Assembly (NCBI RefSeq): GCF_030407815.1
Contig: NZ_JASDCS010000009.1
Span: forward strand, 124,001-188,000
From: Psychrobacter sp. APC 3281
GTDB lineage: Bacteria; Pseudomonadota; Gammaproteobacteria; Pseudomonadales; Moraxellaceae
Direction: 5' to 3'
DNA length: 64,000 bases
Shown here: positions 56,880 to 64,000 of the stretch, piece by piece
How positions within the stretch are numbered: the first letter of the stretch is position 1
Layout: every line of letters starts with the position of its first letter
Made by a program: the position numbers and the translations under genes
Notes under the pieces: generated by a model
The model's database searches: none
Told to the model about the DNA's origin: nothing
Seen by the model: only the letters and a program-made list of their open reading frames with translations

Positions 56880-57713
56880 TTAGTGAATACTTTTCTTAGC
56901 AGCTTCATTATTAGTAGTTGAGTCATTCTGTTCGCTAAAGTGTTGAGTGACCTCAGCGCGTAGCCAAGACTTTAGGTTTTCAGACATCAGCATCATTTGC
57001 TCACTTAAATAGTCATCGACCTGTGTTTCTAGCTCGCGGATTAGCTGTTGGTGTGTTGCATCTAGCTTCGCGTCTTTTAAGGCCAGATTAATCGCTGTAC
57101 TGGCTTTATTATTAATATCTTTAATATGGTTATCGCTAAGCGTATGAGCCTGTTCGCCAATGGCTTTGTTATCAGCACTTTTATTATCGCTAACATTGCT
57201 TTCAGTATTTTTCGTTTCTGATACCGCTTTTTCAGTCTTTGCGCTAGAATTATCAGTAACAAAATCGTCAATAACAGCGCTATCTCCCACGATTTTATCT
57301 GTGTTTGATTTAGCTACGTTGGTAGCAGCTATTTCTTTGTCATTGTCTGCCTCTAACGCTGCCTGCTCATTTTTCTCTTGTTCTTTTTGAGTCGATTCTG
57401 CCTTGCGTGTGGCTTCTTCCGCTTCTTTTTTCTTTCGCTCATCTTCTAGCTTTTGTTTTGCAGCGGCCGCGTCTTCTTGCTCTTGTTTGTCTGTGATCGC
57501 TTTCGCAATGGCCTGTTCTGCATTATAGTTGTCATATAGCTCGTCTACATGCGCATCTAAATCATGGGTATTAAAAGTAAAGTCTTCAAATGAGGTGTCA
57601 GATTGCAGCAGAGTAGTGATGTCTTTTAGTTCTTGAGTAATTGCTGCACGTACTGGCTCAGGTGCACACGTCCAGCGTTGATAAAACTGATGGGAAAATG
57701 AGTAGCTTGACAT
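56880..57713 (-). CDS. Unrecognised coiled-coil protein
   Basis: A 277-residue soluble protein; I recognise no family. The N-terminal ~65 residues look folded (SFSHQFYQRWTCAPEPVRAAITQEL). They are followed by a Lys/Glu/Ala coiled coil (about 65-120, KQKLEDERKKKEAEEATRK), a low-complexity Asn/Ser/Asp/Lys region (about 120-205), and a helical C-terminus (LIRELETQVDDYLSEQMMLMSENLKSWLRAEV). The ATG at 57713 has GGAAG five bases upstream. It is about 140 bases downstream of fabF on the same strand. No signal peptide or membrane helix. Confidence 0.7.
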   Translation of the reverse strand: MSSYSFSHQFYQRWTCAPEPVRAAITQELKDITTLLQSDTSFEDFTFNTHDLDAHVDELYDNYNAEQAIAKAITDKQEQEDAAAAKQKLEDERKKKEAEEATRKAESTQKEQEKNEQAALEADNDKEIAATNVAKSNTDKIVGDSAVIDDFVTDNSSAKTEKAVSETKNTESNVSDNKSADNKAIGEQAHTLSDNHIKDINNKASTAINLALKDAKLDATHQQLIRELETQVDDYLSEQMMLMSENLKSWLRAEVTQHFSEQNDSTTNNEAAKKSIH

Positions 57714-57855
57714 GGTATCTTCCATAAATGTTCCAAAAATTACCCCTTATCATACGCAAGTACGATAAGGGGCTGCAAGTGGACAAACGTAGCAAATCTG
57801 ACACCAACGTTACAACGCATTTATTACCATGCGCTGCGATGTAGATGGGCGGCTG

Positions 57856-59247
57856 CTATTGACTGACAGGCCAGCGAGCAAATACCAATGAGCCATTGGT
57901 ACCACCAAAGCCAAAGCTGTTGGATACTGCGTACTGCAAGTTATCAACTTTGCGCGATTGATTAGCCACATAATCAAGGTTACAGTTGTCTTCGACATCG
58001 TCTAGATTGATCGTAGGTGGTACATGCTGATGCTGTAGCGCTAATACTGTAAAGATAGCTTCAACTCCGCCAGCAGCACCAAGTAAGTGACCGGTCATCG
58101 ATTTGGTTGAGCTAACTAAGATGCTATCTTTTACAGGAGAGAACACAGTTTCGATAGCAATAGACTCAGCCACATCACCCGCAGGGGTACTAGTACCATG
58201 AGCGTTGACATAACCGACGCTTGATGACTCGATCCCAGCATCGTTTAGTGCATTTTGCATCGCTCTTGCCGCACCGCTACCGTCTTCTGGTGGTGCAGTA
58301 ATATGACTGGCATCATCACTCATACCGAAACCGACTAGCTCTGCCAATATCGTTGCACCGCGCGCTTTGGCATGGGCAAGGCTTTCTAACACCACCACAC
58401 CAGCACCATCACCAAGGACAAACCCGTCACGACCTTTATCAAATGGACGTGAGGCTTTGGTTGGCTCATCGTTGCGAGTAGAGAGTGCGTGCATAGCACT
58501 AAAGCCAGCTATACCAAGTGGGCTAGAACCTTTTTCACTACCGCCTGCCAGCATAACGTCAGCATCACCATAAGCAATCAAACGAGCAGCAAGACCCATA
58601 GCATGAGTCGCCGTGGTACAAGCCGTCGATGTCGCAAGGTTTGGGCCTTTTAACTTATGCTTAATTGCTACCAGTCCAGCGGCCATATTAACGATAGAGC
58701 CTGGGATAATAAAAGGTGAGACTTTGCCTGCGCCTTTTTCGTGTAGGGTATCACGACTGTTTTCAATCGTTTGGATACCGCCAATACCTGAACCTAAAAT
58801 AATACCAAAGCGATCTTGGTCAACGCCTTGCACAGGCGCATCAGCAGCACTGACTTCATCGATAAAACCAGCGTGCTTTAGGGCCATGGCAGAAGCGGCA
58901 ACCCCATAATGCATGAACTCATCGTAGCGACGCGCATCTTTAGCATTCATATATTGCTTGGCATCAAAGTCTTTGATCACGCCTGCGATTTGCGCACGGT
59001 AGCCGGTGGCATCGAAATGCGTAATCGGTGAGATACCACTCTCGCCATTGAGCAATTTGGTCCATGAGCTATCGACGTCTAGACCGAGCGGCGTAATAGC
59101 GCCCATACCTGTGACTACCACACGCGTATCATCAGAACGCTCGTAGTGAGGTGGTTTTTGACGCGATTTATGTACAGGTGCTGCAGTCATATTATTTGTG
59201 TCATCAGTGGTGGCTTGGTCGATAGGTGAACTACTATTCTGGCTCAT
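57856..59247 (-). CDS. fabF: 3-oxoacyl-ACP synthase II
   Basis: A 463-residue condensing enzyme of fatty acid elongation. The catalytic Cys is C210 (ATSTACTTATHAMG), with H350 (NAHGTSTPAGD) and H387 (KSMTGHLLGAAGG). SNSFGFGGTNGSL ends the thiolase fold. The sequence follows E. coli FabF (413) closely, with about 40 extra polar residues at the N-terminus (PIDQATTDDTNNM). The ATG at 59247 has AGGA nine bases upstream; a longer frame starts with TTG. KASII controls cis-vaccenate levels and so membrane fluidity in the cold. No acpP or fabG lies nearby. Confidence 0.95.
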   Translation of the reverse strand: MSQNSSSPIDQATTDDTNNMTAAPVHKSRQKPPHYERSDDTRVVVTGMGAITPLGLDVDSSWTKLLNGESGISPITHFDATGYRAQIAGVIKDFDAKQYMNAKDARRYDEFMHYGVAASAMALKHAGFIDEVSAADAPVQGVDQDRFGIILGSGIGGIQTIENSRDTLHEKGAGKVSPFIIPGSIVNMAAGLVAIKHKLKGPNLATSTACTTATHAMGLAARLIAYGDADVMLAGGSEKGSSPLGIAGFSAMHALSTRNDEPTKASRPFDKGRDGFVLGDGAGVVVLESLAHAKARGATILAELVGFGMSDDASHITAPPEDGSGAARAMQNALNDAGIESSSVGYVNAHGTSTPAGDVAESIAIETVFSPVKDSILVSSTKSMTGHLLGAAGGVEAIFTVLALQHQHVPPTINLDDVEDNCNLDYVANQSRKVDNLQYAVSNSFGFGGTNGSLVFARWPVSQ

Positions 59248-59343
59248 GCGATATATCCTATACTTACAGGTCCTAAGAGGATGGCGTTTCAAAAGTCATT
59301 ATAAAACACATAGGTGCACGTATGTAAACTAAAATTTAACTGG

Positions 59344-60702
59344 TCAGGCAAAACATACTTGACCCAATACCACGCCTTTATTTGCACCAGTTACCGCTGG
59401 TAAATTACCAGTTTCACCCATCAATGTTTGTCTGGCTAACCATGCAAAAGCAACGGCCTCTACCCATGTTGGCGCAAGCCCTAAATGTTCAGTAGTTTTT
59501 ACTTTGCAATGGGGTAGGTGTGCTTGCAGGCGTGTCATTAAATAGTCATTCAACGCGCCGCCGCCGCAAACATAGACCGAGCTGTTTTTTGAAGGGCTGA
59601 CAAACATATTGATTTGCGTACTGGCACTGATGGCCGTTAGCTCAGTCAAGGTTGCTTGCACATCGGCTGCTGAATAACTGATATTAGCATTGGCTTGCTC
59701 AAAAGCCTGTAGCTCACCCTGCAACCAAGTTAAGTTAAAGTCCTCACGACCTGTGCTTTTTGGATGAGACTGAGCAAAAAACGGATGTGTCAAAAGTTGC
59801 TGTAATAATGATTCAATGAGAGTTCCAGACTGCGCCCAAGCGCCACCTGCATCATAGCTATTATCTGTATGCAATGAGGTCCACGCATCCAATAACAAGT
59901 TGGCAGGTCCAGTATCGTAGCCAACAACTTGAATTTCTTCACTAGCTGGCAAGACGGTTATATTAGCAATACCGCCTAAGTTCAATAGCACACGGGTACT
60001 ATCAGGATTGGCAAATAGTGCCTGATGAAACGCAGGTACTAAAGGCGCACCTTGACCACCAACTGCCATGTCACGACGTCGGAAATCACTGACCACACTG
60101 ATGCCTGTGCGCTCAGCGATAATATTGGCATCGACCAGTTGCAACGTGAATCCCATTTGCGGGCGATGGCGTACGGTTTGTCCATGACAGCCAATCGCCA
60201 GTACTGACTCAGGATCGGTATTTGATTGCTGCAATAGGGCATTGACCACTTCACTCGCGAACTCAGCATACGTGCGACTTGCCCAGCCGAACCAATCCAA
60301 CTCACTGCTTGGTTCATCGGCCTCTGGTACGAGTTGATTCACGCCATTCGGCTGACACAATGCCAGTAGCACTTCACGCAGACGTGGCGGAAAATCTTGG
60401 CTATAGGTCGCAAGCAGTCGCATGGGCGGTTGGGTGCCATCTTCGTTACTCACCTCAGGATTAAACTGACAAAGCACCGTGTCCATACCATCCAAACTGG
60501 TGCCAGACATCATGCCGATATATAAGCCATCATCGAAACTTTCAAACACCGTTTGCTCAAGGGCATCAGTTAAGGTGGCATAGTTCGAATTATCAGAGGT
60601 CAAATCATCAATATCGTCTGAAGGGTTGTCCAAACCATTATTCATAAGCAAGTCTGCGAGAGCATTATGGTCAGTATCAGCAATCGATGCGGGGTTGGTC
60701 AT
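59344..60702 (-). CDS. anmK: Anhydro-N-acetylmuramic acid kinase
   Basis: A 452-residue kinase that opens and phosphorylates anhydro-MurNAc in peptidoglycan recycling. The ASKHA motifs are seen: GLYIGMMSGTSLDGMD (about 60-74), IGCHGQTVRHRP, VVSDFRRRDMAVGGQGAPLVPAFH, LNLGGIANITVLP, and GYDTGPANLLLDAW. E. coli AnmK is 369 residues; the first ~55 residues here are an acidic tail (NPSDDIDDLTSDNSNY). AAGGT lies eight bases upstream of the ATG. It is divergent from tyrS. Confidence 0.94.
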   Translation of the reverse strand: MTNPASIADTDHNALADLLMNNGLDNPSDDIDDLTSDNSNYATLTDALEQTVFESFDDGLYIGMMSGTSLDGMDTVLCQFNPEVSNEDGTQPPMRLLATYSQDFPPRLREVLLALCQPNGVNQLVPEADEPSSELDWFGWASRTYAEFASEVVNALLQQSNTDPESVLAIGCHGQTVRHRPQMGFTLQLVDANIIAERTGISVVSDFRRRDMAVGGQGAPLVPAFHQALFANPDSTRVLLNLGGIANITVLPASEEIQVVGYDTGPANLLLDAWTSLHTDNSYDAGGAWAQSGTLIESLLQQLLTHPFFAQSHPKSTGREDFNLTWLQGELQAFEQANANISYSAADVQATLTELTAISASTQINMFVSPSKNSSVYVCGGGALNDYLMTRLQAHLPHCKVKTTEHLGLAPTWVEAVAFAWLARQTLMGETGNLPAVTGANKGVVLGQVCFA

Positions 60703-60845
60703 GGCAATTTACCTTAAAAAACGCTAGTATATCCGTCAAATTCTAGCATTTTTTCTGACCTTTTGAGGTTCTAAACTTCCTAAGGTGTTGAGCCAGTAAC
60801 CGTCATTCATAAAAATCCCAATTAAAGCGATATATAGAGAGCATC

Positions 60846-62060
60846 ATGACCAATCAAACTTACACCCTAGAAGAACAACTGGCCCTTATTCAGCGTGGTA
60901 CGCAAGAGATATTGTCTGAAGATGACTTAGTGGCTAAGCTAAAGCTCAATCGTCCACTACGTATCAAGGCAGGCTTTGATCCTACCGCACCAGATCTACA
61001 TTTGGGTCACACGGTATTGATCAATAAGCTTAAGCATTTTCAAGATTTAGGTCATGAGATTTATTTTCTAATCGGTGATTATACCGCCAAGATTGGTGAC
61101 CCTTCTGGCAAAAACAGCACGCGTCCACCATTGACTGATGAGCAAATCAAAGCCAATGCCACGACCTACGCTGAGCAAGTATTCAAAATCTTGGACAAAG
61201 AAAAGACTCGCGTGGTCTTTAACTCTGAGTGGTTCAATGACATGAGCGCCGCTGACATGATTCAGCTTGCCAGTCAGCAAACCGTCTCGCGTATGCTAGA
61301 GCGTGATGACTTTTCAAAACGCTATGCATCACAAACGCCCATCTCAATTCACGAATTTCTTTATCCGCTAGTCCAAGGCTACGACTCTATCGCCCTAAAA
61401 GCCGATGTTGAGCTTGGCGGTACTGATCAAACCTTTAACTTGCTAATGGGTCGCACGTTGCAAGGACGCTATGGCCAAGAGCCGCAAGTTTGTATCACTG
61501 TGCCAATCTTAGAGGGGCTGGATGGTGTCAACAAAATGTCCAAATCACTGGGCAACTATGTCGCTATCTACGATGCACCAGGCACCATGTATCAAAAAAT
61601 CCTGTCGATGCCAGACACACTAATCCATCGCTACTTTGAGTTTTTAAGCTTTAAGCCAATGGAAGAAGTGGAAAGCTTGATGGCAGACATGGAAGACGGA
61701 CGCAACCCACAAGAAATCAAACGTATCTTAGCCGAAGAATTAATCGAGCGCTTCCATGATGCTGATGCAGCGGCAAATGCGCACAAATCTGCTGGTAACG
61801 TTTTAGCAGATGGCGAGCTACCAGTTGATTTGCCAGAAGTGACATTAACGCTTGAAGAAGGTCAAGAGGCCTTGTTTATCACACAGGTATTAAACCAAGC
61901 AGGTTTGACTAAAAATAGTGCAGCGGCAAAAGACATGATTAAGCGCAACGCAGTCAAAGTAGATGGCGAAGTCGTTGATGGTGGCTTTAGTCTAACCTCA
62001 GGTCAAACGGTCGTGATTCAAGCAGGTAAAAAGGCTTATGCAAAAGTGACTGTTGGTTAG
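60846..62060 (+). CDS. tyrS: Tyrosine-tRNA ligase (TyrZ-type)
   Basis: A 404-residue class I synthetase. The HIGH motif is HLGH (52-55) and KMSKS is at 230-234. [25 protein letters not shown] is the tyrosine/ATP site typical of the TyrZ branch, found in Pseudomonas and Moraxellaceae. An S4 RNA-binding domain closes the protein (about 340-400). AGAGAG lies four bases before the ATG. A terminator follows, then the DUF1653 gene. Confidence 0.96.
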   Translation: MTNQTYTLEEQLALIQRGTQEILSEDDLVAKLKLNRPLRIKAGFDPTAPDLHLGHTVLINKLKHFQDLGHEIYFLIGDYTAKIGDPSGKNSTRPPLTDEQIKANATTYAEQVFKILDKEKTRVVFNSEWFNDMSAADMIQLASQQTVSRMLERDDFSKRYASQTPISIHEFLYPLVQGYDSIALKADVELGGTDQTFNLLMGRTLQGRYGQEPQVCITVPILEGLDGVNKMSKSLGNYVAIYDAPGTMYQKILSMPDTLIHRYFEFLSFKPMEEVESLMADMEDGRNPQEIKRILAEELIERFHDADAAANAHKSAGNVLADGELPVDLPEVTLTLEEGQEALFITQVLNQAGLTKNSAAAKDMIKRNAVKVDGEVVDGGFSLTSGQTVVIQAGKKAYAKVTVG

Positions 62061-62084
62061 ATAATCTATAAAAATGATTAAAAG

Positions 62085-62114
62085 TGAGGTCGGCAGTAAT
62101 TGTCGACCTTTTTT
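62085..62114 (+). terminator. Terminator of tyrS
   Basis: AGGTCG (62087-62092) and CGACCT (62104-62109) pair around a loop, followed by TTTTTT. Confidence 0.8.
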
Positions 62115-62159
62115 ATGAAGCGATGATTAGTAGCCATTTTTTAATAGTAGGAGTTTGCT

Positions 62160-62387
62160 ATGACTAAAACTATCCCCCAAGGCATTTACCGCCATTATAA
62201 AGGTAGCTTATATCAAGTATTGCATACAGCGCAGCATTCAGAAACCGAAGAATCGCTAGTGGTATATCGTTGTCTGTACGGTGAGTATGACGTATGGGTA
62301 CGTCCGCTTGCGATGTTTGCTGAAACGGTTACGGTAGATGGTAAAGAAATTCCGCGATTCGAATTAATTAAATCATTAAATGATTAA
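62160..62387 (+). CDS. DUF1653 protein
   Basis: A 75-residue cytoplasmic protein covering one whole DUF1653 domain: GIYRHYKGSLYQVLHTAQHSE, then LVVYRCLYGEYDVWVRPLAMF and the end RFELIK. GTAGGAG lies six bases before the ATG. The family is a small beta-barrel-like domain of unknown function. It is monocistronic, with terminators on both sides. Confidence 0.88.
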   Translation: MTKTIPQGIYRHYKGSLYQVLHTAQHSETEESLVVYRCLYGEYDVWVRPLAMFAETVTVDGKEIPRFELIKSLND

Positions 62388-62422
62388 TACTTAGCCAATG
62401 ATTTAGATTGAATTTAGCACAT

Positions 62423-62452
62423 AAAAAACGACCCGTTGAGGTCGTTTTTTTT
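62423..62452. terminator. Bidirectional terminator DUF1653 / hydrolase
   Basis: AAAAAACGACC and GGTCGTTTTTT pair perfectly around CGTTGA with a longer T-run, between convergent genes. Confidence 0.88.
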
Positions 62453-62474
62453 GTGCATTATCGCAAACTCACAA

Positions 62475-63443
62475 TTAAGCGTTCAGAAACTCTTTCAGTA
62501 CTTTATAAAAACTAACTGGTGCATCCATCGGTACAGCATGTCCTGATGTTGGCAAAATAATACTGTGCGCATTGGACAGCAGAGTGGTCAAACGCTGTTG
62601 CCACTCTGCACTATATAATTGCGAGCGCGCACCAATCAGCAAGGTAGTCGGAATATTGACCGTTGGCAAAACATCTCGGTAATCGTAGGGCAGCGCAACA
62701 TAAGCCGATAGGCAGCGCAGTTTGTGTTGCCAAGTCGCGTGTTCCATTAATGAGATTTTGTGTGGTGCCCGATAACTGAGGGCTTTTACCAATAATTGCG
62801 AAGGTTTGCTACTAACAGAGAGCAGAGAAAAAGAGCGTTCCATGCCTAACAAATTTACTTTTAATCGATAGGGCAGGTGACGGAAGTCAACCACTTGTTC
62901 GGCTTGTAAATAAGGAGCAGTGTCGGTAATTAACTGTGTGAATTGTGCAAACAGTTCGGTTTGTCGTGTGCCGAATACACCGCCACCTTGCCAGTCTGGC
63001 TGATTATGGATAATCGGTGCTTGGTCAATATTCAGATAGTGACTCACGCGCTGAGTGCCAAAGCGCTGAAAATACGCCCACATGACTAATGCCCCCATAG
63101 ATATCGCGGCAACAGGAAAAACCTCAAAGCCAGTTTCTTCGCTCACGTATTCAAACACATCTTGGGTATCTTGTGCATATTGCTCAATAAAATCAAACGT
63201 TGGCAACGTTTGATTACTGGCCAAACCAAACCCTCTAAAATGAGGCAAGTAAAAACAGTAGTGCTGAATGAGCGGTAAAATAAATGGCAAAAATTGCCTC
63301 GCATCCATACCAAAAGCATGCATTAATAGGACAGGCTTACCTTTGCCGATGACAGAGACGGGCAGCAGCGTTCCATCAGCTGTTTGGACAGTAATGGTCT
63401 TTAGCTGGTAGGGAGGAAGAAAGGGTATGAGGTCTTTTTTCAT
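62475..63443 (-). CDS. Alpha/beta hydrolase
   Basis: A 322-residue alpha/beta-fold hydrolase. The oxyanion region is VLLMHAFGMDARQF, the nucleophile elbow AAISMGALVMW, the acid probably in LLIGARSQLYSAEW, and the His in LPTSGHAVPMDAP. The elbow reads A-x-S-x-G instead of G-x-S-x-G. No signal peptide, so it is cytoplasmic. Substrate unknown. AGAGAT precedes the ATG. Divergent from the next gene. Confidence 0.82.
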   Translation of the reverse strand: MKKDLIPFLPPYQLKTITVQTADGTLLPVSVIGKGKPVLLMHAFGMDARQFLPFILPLIQHYCFYLPHFRGFGLASNQTLPTFDFIEQYAQDTQDVFEYVSEETGFEVFPVAAISMGALVMWAYFQRFGTQRVSHYLNIDQAPIIHNQPDWQGGGVFGTRQTELFAQFTQLITDTAPYLQAEQVVDFRHLPYRLKVNLLGMERSFSLLSVSSKPSQLLVKALSYRAPHKISLMEHATWQHKLRCLSAYVALPYDYRDVLPTVNIPTTLLIGARSQLYSAEWQQRLTTLLSNAHSIILPTSGHAVPMDAPVSFYKVLKEFLNA

Positions 63444-63634
63444 GGAGTGATATCTCTTTGATTTTTCAAGCTCTCTCGGTCAATTTAGCTAAGAAAGTAT
63501 TGCGGTAGAGTACACCGCTACAAAATAGTTATACCGCGAATAAAAGACTGCTATATTAAAGCTGTCACCTGACCATAGCATAGAATTTGGCTGGCGGTAA
63601 AAGCAGTAGCGTTAACTGACAAGGATATAAGTGC

Positions 63635-64000
63635 ATGAGCAGATCAACATTGCCATTACTCGATAGTAGCCTATATCCACAAATATGGCAGCAGCAGACA
63701 TTTGCCAGTCCGCAAGCGCTTTTACTGTCGCTGTTATCTGCTACTGTGAGTAGGGATGTCACAATTGATGCCAGTGCTTTTACCAAGCAGTTATTGGCAG
63801 ACGATGTTTATCAGGAATGGATTAATACTACGGTGTTCGGGCGTTATTTACATCGTAACTTCACCGCGTTTTATCAGCAGACAGAAGACAGTTTTAACAC
63901 AGATATGCCTGCATTGTTCCGTCAAGAACTAGTACGCCATGCGCAGTATTTACCATTAGGTCAGGTATTGTTTTTTGCAGGAGATATGCCCAAAAGTGTA
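63635..64000 (+). CDS. Unrecognised protein, 5' part only
   Basis: An open frame of 122 codons runs from an ATG at 63635 (AAGGA ten bases upstream) off the right edge. It begins MSRSTLPLLDSSLYPQIWQQ and contains YLPLGQVLFFAGDMPKSV at the visible end. Codon use is like its neighbours, and there is no signal peptide or membrane helix. I recognise no family; the VLFFAGD turn distantly recalls ADP-ribosyltransferase-like folds but this is too weak to call. Confidence 0.65.
   Translation, partial: MSRSTLPLLDSSLYPQIWQQQTFASPQALLLSLLSATVSRDVTIDASAFTKQLLADDVYQEWINTTVFGRYLHRNFTAFYQQTEDSFNTDMPALFRQELVRHAQYLPLGQVLFFAGDMPKSV

Overview
The window reads as chromosome of a gammaproteobacterium of the Moraxellaceae, most probably Psychrobacter. 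This is judged from protein content, a moderately low GC content, FabF/TatABC/HisIE/RapA-type gammaproteobacterial genes, and gene neighbourhoods such as lgt-thyA-folA and hisIE-tatABC. It is almost entirely ordinary core genome: about 55 protein genes, no rRNA or tRNA gene recognised, no CRISPR array, no prophage and no insertion sequence. The only mobile-looking DNA is a ~108 bp imperfect palindrome between pheS and pheT. Where the longest frame begins at TTG or GTG, starts were moved to codons with a better ribosome binding site; each case is noted.

Region by region. 0-2.4 kb (minus): lgt, thyA and the 5' part of folA (lipoprotein modification, dTMP synthesis and folate recycling). 2.6-8.8 kb (minus): a complete urea ABC transporter operon urtABCDE, preceded by a sigma54-like promoter and an inverted repeat with NtrC-type half-sites, so nitrogen-limitation control is likely. 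9-14.9 kb: secreted DUF4139 protein, NRDE/TANGO2 protein, rppH, an osmC-like/MAPEG pair and dusC. 14.9-20.2 kb (minus): FBH1/UvrD-like helicase, tatC-tatB-tatA, hisIE and a hot-dog thioesterase. 20.5-25.8 kb (plus): rpmI-rplT, pheS, pheT, ihfA, i.e. the ribosomal/PheRS/IHF cluster without thrS-infC at its head. 26-31 kb: two small lipoproteins, a YpfJ-type metalloprotein, rho with a strong promoter and a leader of about 350 nt, and trxA. 31-40.5 kb: rluA, a Baeyer-Villiger-like flavin monooxygenase, a D-2-hydroxyacid dehydrogenase, rapA, tesB and mutY. 40.6-46.9 kb (minus): a GIY-YIG/DUF4357 protein, the ribosome GTPase ylqF/rbgA, a 1076-residue DUF2339 membrane protein and a dienelactone hydrolase. 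47-52.7 kb: ycgN, a DUF4105 (Lnb-like) membrane protein, corC, lnt and an acidic membrane-anchored protein. 52.9-64 kb: POT peptide transporter, aminopeptidase P, an unrecognised coiled-coil protein, fabF, anmK, tyrS, a DUF1653 protein, an alpha/beta hydrolase and the 5' part of an unrecognised gene.

Themes. Several genes serve the cell envelope and lipoprotein biogenesis (lgt, lnt, DUF4105, Tat, anmK and small lipoproteins), and several serve translation and RNA metabolism (rpmI, rplT, pheST, tyrS, dusC, rluA, ylqF, rppH, rho, rapA). Many housekeeping proteins carry acidic or polar low-complexity extensions (TatC, HisIE, MutY, FabF, AnmK, YcgN, UrtD). No obviously new multi-gene system is present. 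The best leads are the nitrogen-control architecture upstream of urtA, the DUF4105 gene beside lnt, the palindromic element between pheS and pheT, and the candidate L20 leader of rpmI.
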